Shown here: positions 57,601-64,000 of the stretch, piece by piece
Numbering within the stretch: position 1 is the first letter of the stretch
Layout of the letters: every line of letters begins with the position of its first letter
DNA from: Blasia pusilla
Taxonomy: Eukaryota > Marchantiophyta > Marchantiopsida > Blasiales
Direction: 5' to 3'
DNA: 64,000 nt
Assembly (NCBI GenBank): GCA_050084515.1
Contig: CM114272.1
Location: 46,252,001 to 46,316,000 of the forward strand
Notes under the pieces: generated by a model
Databases searched by the model: none
The model's input: the letters and a program-made list of their open reading frames with translations, nothing else
What the model was told of the DNA's origin: nothing
Position numbers and translations under genes: made by a program

Positions 57601-58740
57601 TGTGTAGAGTTCCTCATCCACAGCTATGTAGACCACAATGGAGCTTTCGCTCCCCTTGAAGTTGACCCTAGTGCAAGCCAGGGAACCCAAGGGGAAACCC
57701 GCCTTATGCCTATCATTCAGTGTCATCAGTTGAAGTTCCCTCAACATCGTGATCAATTGTGTGCCATTACCATTCACTCTCACATCTCCAAACATCCCCA
57801 TCTCCGCTTGGGATCAGTGCCTTGCCCCACCCAGCTGTTGAAGTCTTCTAGCAAGACTAAGTTCCCCTTTGTATGGAACCCAAGGCAATCAATTTTCACA
57901 CTATCAAACGTTGCCTTTATTACAGCAACAGATTCACTGTTTGTGGGCATGTAAATACACCCAATATATATATCCCTTGAGTTGCGCTCTGCTCGGACTT
58001 TGACCTATAGGTTGTGTTCATACTTGAACCTTGTGTTGATGATCTCACACTTGTCCATCATGAAGTCTCTGACAAAGAACCCAACACCCTTCATACCTCT
58101 ATTGTTGTCCGCCTGGGTGTTGCGCATCTTTCCAAACCATGCATAGTGTGGTACAGGGGGGTATCTCCATTAACTTGGTTTCCCAAGTTTCCTGACCACT
58201 GCATATATGGATTTGATTTTTCAGCAAAACGTTAGCAACCTCAAGCTGTTTCATTCTTTCGGCAAGTCATTTAAAGCCTAGTCATAAAAACCACACATTT
58301 CTTCTTGTACCCAAATGGAGACCTCTCACTAAGTGGGTTGGGGGTCGGCATGCACACTTTTGGCGTAGGTGTGGGTGCTTGCAACATGGAACCTCTTCAT
58401 GTGCAGTCTCTTCATCGCTAGTTCCTTAGAGAGCACTAAAGATATTAGGTTTGTAGATCACCAACCGTTCTGTGGAGATGGGCCTTTCCTTCAAGCTGGA
58501 ACCACCCTCAACTACCATAGCCCTCCGATTGTAGGCACATCTCAGTTCTTGAGACACGTGGTTTTTGTGGCAAGCCAAGTATTGGCCTCCTCTGCCCTTG
58601 ATAGTCGCCTTGAAGATACATTCACGGCCATTCATCATGTGGGTAACCCCAACTGTAGCCACGAATACAAAGTCCAAAGCTCTACAAATGACCTTAAGTG
58701 AGATAACGTCTACTGTGGGATATACACCAAAAATGATCAT
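54690..58740 (-). mobile_element. Non-LTR retrotransposon (LINE) with apurinic-type endonuclease and RT, degenerate
   Basis: Reading the minus strand downward: endonuclease with GVGFFVRDFMMDKCE, YIGCIYMPTNSES, LVLLEDFNSWVGQG and DATDIGRSDHSFV (about 58200-57540); linker; reverse transcriptase with YCFYLDLKKA, QGVAQGCQLSPTLFNIFMNS and ALMFVDNFGGL (about 56600-56030); then a C-terminal region with HHTIHPSLEYGAAMWDANTK (about 55680) and FLTVYPEKTELKNYLRG (about 55230). The catalytic (F/Y)xDD is changed to FVDN. Order endonuclease-RT is standard for LINEs. Multiple stops and frameshifts make it dead. The 3' end near 54690 is approximate. Confidence 0.75.
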
Positions 58741-58802
58741 GTGGAACCGTGGTCTCCTCCTATAGACCAGTTTGAACTCTCTGCCCAGATCTGGACTACG
58801 GG

Positions 58803-60351
58803 TGTCGCGCCCCTACTCTCCTTGAACGTCAATCTTTAGTGTTGCGGAAGCGTACGTTAGTTCCTAGTTTCCAAAACACGGCAAGTCCTTCAAGACTTGG
58901 AACAGACTTCTTGGTTAGTCCAGGGATCTGAAACGGCACTTGCGCGCCTAGCGATCCCAACTATTCAACGGACCTTCGTGTGAGCTCCAAACTAAGACCC
59001 AAGTAATTGAGTCGCGGGGTGAAATCCAAGAGGGACGTCTAAAATCGCCTCAATAGACTTGGTGTAGGTTTTCCAACCCAACCCCCAAACTCGCGTTTTG
59101 TTCCATGCCCTTGAGCCGCCCCGCGGCGCCCAAAGTGGGGTTCGGGTTCCAAGCACTCTCGAAGACATTCCCCCTTACTAGTACTTCTGGGGTTCTCCAA
59201 TAACCCCCCCCCCTTTTGGAAAAGGAGGGTCGGGCCCTTCATTGTGGCCCTCAACCCGACTCTACTTACACTCGTTTCTGGGTTGTTTCTCAGCTACTGC
59301 TAAAGCGTTTGTAGAGATCTTTAGTGCGTTTGAACTGGATTTCTATAAGCTTTCTAATGCACCCTTATTTAATCCAAACGCATCTTGGCGCTAAAAGTTA
59401 TGGCCATAAATACAGTCGGAAACTCTCAAACGCTAGTGGCGTTCCAAATCCGGATTCTTCCTTTGGCAACCCACTTCCTAGACTCGACTTCTTTCAAGTC
59501 TCATTCCGCGTTTGGTCCAGGTTTCTCGGTCACGACCACAACATCTGAAACGCGAAGCCTCGCTTGCGTCTCGTCTCTTGTCTCCTCTTCGAGAATACTC
59601 CAACGCGCAAACCATCTTAGCGTGAGCCCGCTAATGTTCCGATGTTCCGCTTGGCACTCGTTTGGTCATGAGGGTCGCGACACTCACCCCTCTTTAGAGG
59701 TTGATGCCCTCATCAACGCAAACCTTTGTTATGTCAAGTCTCTTGGGCAGCCTACCCCTTGACATTGAATTGCGTTCTGGTGGCTAACCCGCAATTCCTC
59801 TTAGTCTATAGTTGTCGCTTTGCCCCACTTAGAATTATTAGCCTCTCCTCTTTGATAAGCCTGGACTAGTTCCAAGGAACTAACCTATCAAATTAGCTAA
59901 CTAAGTGTGCAACCTTAGACTCTTCTGACTCATTCCTGTAAACATCACACCTGTTTACTTGGTCTACAAATCGTACTACTATTGGGTCGCTCTCGTATTC
60001 GACTTAGGCGCGTCACTAAGTTTACTGATGTAGCCACAAGTAAGATCACCCCAAGCCCCAAGACAGACATCATCTGCCCCGCCGACGCTAGGGCGAGCCC
60101 GAGTGTAATCCAACACAAGATCTTGTTCTAGGTGCTTATCCACATACGAGCTCTCACCTCAAATACTTCTTGTCTCTCCTCTTGACTTACATCCTAAGCC
60201 TATGATGAACGACTCATAGCCATGCACTACCACATACAAATTGCAATCAACTCTAGCATCGAATCTCCAAATTCATACACTCCTTTATTGCAACACTAGC
60301 ATATTCTAGTTACAACGGCCTTCGGCCCAAGATTCCACTGGTTACAAGTCA
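58803..60351 (-). repeat. Candidate 3' LTR of the chromovirus
   Basis: On the minus strand it would start TGACTTGTAACC, just after a purine-rich GAGGAGAAGCGACAGACA, and end GGGGCGCGACA. It contains AATAAAGG near the start. The size of about 1.55 kb is plausible. The other LTR is outside the window, so the limits are unconfirmed. Confidence 0.45.
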
Positions 60352-60392
60352 TGTCTGTCGCTTCTCCTCATACTAACGTATGTGCTTCGCTT

Positions 60393-62908
60393 GTGTTCGC
60401 TTGAAGTCTCGCAACAACTCTTGCGCGTGTTCCAAATCCACCTCCGCAATCCAAGTTGCCTCCTTCACATGTTAGCCCTTCCATTTTACCAAGTATTCAT
60501 ACTTGTTGGCCCGACGCCTCGAACGTAAGATGGTCTCCACCTCAAACTCCGGCTCTTCATTTATGATGACCGGGTGCGGTCTCACCACCTGTCTCCACGC
60601 GAAACGTCCATTATCTTGAAGATATTTCTTCAACAATGACACATGAAAGGTCGGGTGAATCTTGAACTCGTCCGGCAGCCTCAACGTATACACATCCTCA
60701 AACGGGTTTTCCACAATCACATACGGTCCAAAGATACTTTTGGCGGCCTTTCAGACAACTCTTCCGGAAGAGTGAGGTTCTTCACACTCAACCACACTTG
60801 CTCTCCAACTTGGAATCGTACTTGGCGCCGACTCTTGTTAGCATGCTTAACGTACCTCATTTGAGCCTTTACAAGACTTTGCCTTGCTCGCTCTTCCCGT
60901 TCTCGCATCTCCACCAACAAACCTTCTGCCGTCGCTTGTCGTGTTCGTGCCAATGTAGTACCCTTCGAAAGGGCTAGGTCAAGAGGCCCTTCTCGCTCTC
61001 GTCCATTTTCCAGGAGAAACGGAGATTCTTCAGTTGCAGAATGCTTGGTCGAGTTGTAGCAGTACTCTGCCATGCTCAGCCACTTGACCCAATCTCGTTG
61101 ATAAGCACTGACATAATTCCTTAAAAACTGATTCACGATTGAGTTTACCTTTTCAGTCTGTCCATCCCTCTGTGGGTGGAAAGCCGTACTGAAACTCAGC
61201 TTGGTCTTAAACCTTCTGAACAAGTGCTTCCAGAAAGCACTGGTAAACTTTGGATCCCGATCTGAAACAATGCTCCTCGCCAAACCGTGAGCACGCCACC
61301 AGCTATCTAGAAACAGTTGCGTCGTCGTATAAGCCGTTGCGGAATCCACCGTCGGCACGAATCTCACCAACTTGCTAAACCGATCAACAATCACAAGTAT
61401 AGCGTTGTATCCCTCAGATTCTGGAAGACTCGTGATAAAATCCATACTCACACTTTGCAAGGGTCCTTCTGGGATCGGCAAGGGATGCAACAAGCCCTGT
61501 TTCTTATCATAAGAGACTCTATTCGCTTGGCAGGTCACGCAAGTCTTCACATATTGAGCAATATCCTCTTTCATGTTGGGCCAAAAGAACCGCTTTGACA
61601 GAACAGCTAGCGTAGATTTCTCTCCTTTATGTCCTGCCACGGGTCCGTCGTGACACTCGGCTAACACTTTGGTTCGCATCCTCCCTTGCCCTACATAGAT
61701 CCTACTCTGTTTGAACCTTAGTAAACCGTGCCTCAAACTTATGTTGGCCACCTTCTCACCCTGCTTCAACTTCCTTAGGTACTCCCCTGCGTGAGCATCC
61801 TTCATATATCCTTCACGAATCCTTCTTTCCAGGTCTGTTTCTTTAGGGCTCTGATCTGAGAACATTGCTCTCAAGATCTGTTTCGTCGATGGCATGTGTT
61901 CCTCCTTGCGACTCAACGCATCTGGAATCACATTATCTTTACTTGGCTTGTGAATCAACTCAACATCCATTAGCGCCAAGATATCATGGCATCCCAGTTG
62001 TTTCGGTGTTACTCGATCCTGGGTCTCAAAATACTTGAGTGATATATTATCGGTGAATACTCGAGTCCTGTGGAGCCCTAGATAATGCCGCCACTTCCTC
62101 AAGCAATGTACCACCGCGAACAACTCTTTCTCGTGAGTAGGCCATCTCCTTTCAGTTTTGCTAAGCTTCTTGCTCTCGTATGCCACCAGTATCCCTTCTT
62201 GCATCAACATTCCTGCAACCGCGAAATCACTAGCATCGGTATGCACTTCGAATGGTTTGTCAAACTCTGGCAGCTTCAATACTGGTTCCTGCGATAGAAT
62301 CTGCTTCACTCGGTTGAATGCCTCATTAACTTCCTGGGTCAAAGTCATGTTGGCAAACTTTGCTGTCCAATCCGTGAGAGGTCTCACAATTCACGAATTT
62401 TTTTTTTACATAAGTGCGATAGAACTGCACCGCACCTATGAACCTCCTCATCCCCTTTACAGTGGATGGGGGTTCCCACTCGGAAATCGCTTTCACCTTC
62501 TCCATGTTTGGATTGACGCCATCTGCGCTCACCACGTGACCCAAGAATTTGATCTTGCTCAAACCAAATTCGCTCTTCTCTACATTTGCATACAGCTGAT
62601 TTGCCCTTAGCTTAGACAAGACCGCTCTCACATCTCGAACGTGCTCCTCTAGTGACTCCGAATAGATAAGTATGTCATTAATATAGATGATAACATACTC
62701 ATCCATTTCCTTGTGAAAAATGGAGTTCATCAATGTGGTGAACGTTGGAGGCGCGTTACATAGACCGAAAGGCATCACTACAAACTCAAAGGAACAGTAT
62801 CTTGTCCTACACGCAGTCTTCTCCACATCTGCCTCGGCAATCCAAATCTGGTAATATCCTGACTTCAAGTCAATCCTACTGAAATATCTCGCGCCTGCCA
62901 GCCTGGAA
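60393..62908 (-). pseudogene. Chromovirus pol: RT (partial), RNase H, integrase, chromodomain
   Basis: RT begins partway (RYFSRIDLKSGYYQIWIAEA) and has FEFVVMPFGLCNAPPTF and YINDILIYS, the YxDD box with Asp to Asn. After a frameshift in an A-run near 62400 comes RNase H (HTDASDFAVAGML, SKTERRWPTHEKELFAVVH), the integrase zinc finger (ECHDGPVAGHKG...CVTCQANR), and the core with MDFITSLP, SDRDPKFTSAFW and FHPQRDGQTEKVN carrying the three acidic residues. A frameshift near 60720 precedes IHPTFHVSLLKKY and the chromodomain EFEVETILRSRR...YEYLVKWKG, which is cut by a stop; DLEHAQELLRDFKR follows. Most of the integrase is intact over more than 550 codons. Confidence 0.85.
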
Positions 62909-63171
62909 ATTTTTTTCTATTAATAGAAATGAAGAAAAATAGGTAAAAACCCTAGTTTTCCCGAGTAGTCAAATGGTCGGGAGCCGCAGCGGTAGCGCAT
63001 TCTCGGATGTCGAGTTATCTCCCAGTTCAGGTTCCATCGAAGCTCTTCTGTGAGCGCACGGACGGACTAGGCCACTTTGTATCTCTAAGTTTTGTAAAGA
63101 TTTCAGTGATTTCGTCACTTTCTGTTTTCTCACATTGACTTCTTCGAAAAACCTTTTGGCTCAAAGGGTTT
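62909..63171 (+). repeat. tRNA-like, SINE-like insertion in the chromovirus
   Basis: Foreign sequence between gag and RT. It contains AGCCGCAGCGGTAGCGC (box A-like, about 62982) and GGTTCCATCGA (box B-like, about 63030), spaced as in a tRNA gene on the plus strand. No complete acceptor stem found, so a tRNA-derived SINE fragment or decayed tRNA is more likely than a working tRNA. The missing zinc knuckle and protease show that a deletion occurred here too. Confidence 0.35.
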
Positions 63172-63984
63172 CTAGGTTTGGACCTCATCGTCCCCAATCC
63201 GCTCCGCCAACTTCAGAAGATCCGTGCAGGTATCTGGCAACGTCGGCATTCGGTAAAGGGCCTTTTCAGCGCTTGGCTTGAGTCCACTAATGAAGATAGC
63301 CTTCTTTGCGTCCTCATCCATCTTTGGAATAGAAGTCAGTTTCGCACTAAACTCCCTCACATATGCGCTTAAGGAACCACTCTGCCGCATCCGCACGCAT
63401 TCCACCGTGTTGCGCAACCCTTGGTACTCCGGAGTGAATCGATCCCCAATCAAAACCTTGAACTCCTCCCAACTCAGAGGTGACTCGCCGCCCAGATATT
63501 CCTCTCGTTGAGCTGTCCACCATTGTAGCGCATGATCCTTCAGGAAAGTAACGGCTACCGTCACCTTGTCCTGCTCAGCTGCCCTCTGCGCCTCGAAGTA
63601 CAGTTCCAATTCCATAAGGAAATCCTTCACTTTCCGCGAGCGCCCCACCCCAGTGAATGGCGTGGGCAGGTTTGTCTTGCAGAGCTTTTTTCCCGCACCC
63701 GAGGTTCGTGTGGCCTCTAACTCTGCAATCCGCTTGCTTTTTTGGGACATCTGCTCCACCAACAGCTTCAACAAGTCCAACGTCTGGTTCGACTCGGTCC
63801 GTTCCCCTGAGTTTGGGCGCGATGGCCCCGCGGAAGGATTCACCTTTGGAACGTCCTCACGACTGGTGTTCACCTCTTCGGGAGTCTCCGTCTCCTCCAT
63901 AGCTTCACGGTCCGGCATTGGTTCCTCTCTTGGTTCACGTCGCTTGATTCGGCGCTTCTTGGGTTGTTCTCCCTCGATCGCCAT
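63172..63984 (-). CDS. Chromovirus Gag
   Basis: An open frame of 270 codons starting at the ATG that reads MAIEGEQPKKRRIKRREP (a near-cognate TTG lies two codons upstream). It has a basic, acidic and Pro-rich N-terminus, a short coiled-coil-like segment (LLKLLVEQMSQKSKRIAELE), then the retrotransposon gag domain: FLMELELYFEAQ, DHALQWWTAQREEYLG, SWEEFKVLIGDRFTPEYQ, RMRQSGSLSAYVREF. It forms the particle. The stop after GDDEVQT lies at the edge of the tRNA-like insertion, so the zinc knuckle is lost and the frame is truncated, though otherwise intact. Confidence 0.8.
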   Translation of the reverse strand: MAIEGEQPKKRRIKRREPREEPMPDREAMEETETPEEVNTSREDVPKVNPSAGPSRPNSGERTESNQTLDLLKLLVEQMSQKSKRIAELEATRTSGAGKKLCKTNLPTPFTGVGRSRKVKDFLMELELYFEAQRAAEQDKVTVAVTFLKDHALQWWTAQREEYLGGESPLSWEEFKVLIGDRFTPEYQGLRNTVECVRMRQSGSLSAYVREFSAKLTSIPKMDEDAKKAIFISGLKPSAEKALYRMPTLPDTCTDLLKLAERIGDDEVQT

Positions 63985-64000
63985 TTTCAAGCCAACTCAC

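Larger units (their letters stand above)
58803..64000 (-). mobile_element. Ty3/gypsy chromovirus, minus strand, 5' part beyond the window
   Basis: Contains gag (63984-63172), a tRNA-like insertion with deletion of the gag-RT junction, RT, RNase H, integrase, a chromodomain remnant and a candidate 3' LTR. The chromodomain at the integrase C-terminus defines the chromovirus group, which often targets heterochromatin. Confidence 0.85.

Noticed and set aside
62982-63048. Functional tRNA gene
   Set aside because: Box-like motifs are present but I could not find a pairing acceptor stem or a clear anticodon arm, so it is listed only as tRNA-like.

Overview
The window looks like intergenic DNA of a large, repeat-rich eukaryotic nuclear genome. 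Most of what can be read is nested transposable elements (TEs) in several stages of decay. A streptophyte (charophyte) green alga such as Chara is the best guess. The main reason is a Ty3/gypsy polyprotein remnant that carries a C5-cytosine DNA methyltransferase domain, an arrangement I know from charophyte gypsy elements; spliceosomal GT-AG introns and plant-like TE families agree. The species is inferred, not proven. No confident host gene is visible.

Layout. 1-310 is the end of a Mutator-like element (MULE). 311-21800 is a minus-strand gypsy element (gypsy A: gag, protease, cytosine methyltransferase, RNase H, integrase). It is interrupted by a solo LTR (748-2142), by a complete 11.8-kb MULE (3702-15544) and by a second solo LTR (15562-16835). 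21800-23204 holds a deleted gypsy with a PHD finger, split by a second complete MULE (23215-35725, 12.5 kb). 35736-44470 is a third gypsy (B, plus strand) carrying two nested, oppositely oriented solo LTRs (36757-39044) and a truncated MULE (about 40003-43949). 46060-48323 is a fourth MULE fragment. 48350-54600 is mostly unrecognised sequence with small repeats and one candidate small spliced gene. 54690-58740 is a minus-strand LINE. 58803-64000 is a minus-strand Ty3/gypsy chromovirus with a tRNA-like insertion.

The most interesting system is the 12-kb MULE. Its boundaries are fixed by perfect 10-bp target-site duplications at two loci, and at one locus also by a paralogous empty site. It has two divergent genes. 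The minus-strand gene is a MULE transposase (Cys/His-rich N-terminus, DDE-type core, SWIM zinc finger). The plus-strand gene has its own TATA box and encodes a coiled coil, a ParB/Srx-like DGNHR motif and a class-beta amino-methyltransferase-like domain (motif order IV, X, I). The introns of both genes and the intergenic region are filled with about 27-bp GC-rich palindromes (arms GCAACCCGTCGG / CCGACGGGTTGC, 3-nt centre) spaced about 64 bp apart. In one intron the spacers are also arranged as a large inverted repeat. Reading frames agree across the predicted splice junctions, so the arrays are intronic.

Two unrelated TE classes here (gypsy A and the MULE) therefore each carry a methyltransferase-like domain. 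That suggests element-encoded control of, or evasion of, DNA modification. All copies in this window carry frameshifts or stops, so activity would have to come from copies elsewhere.
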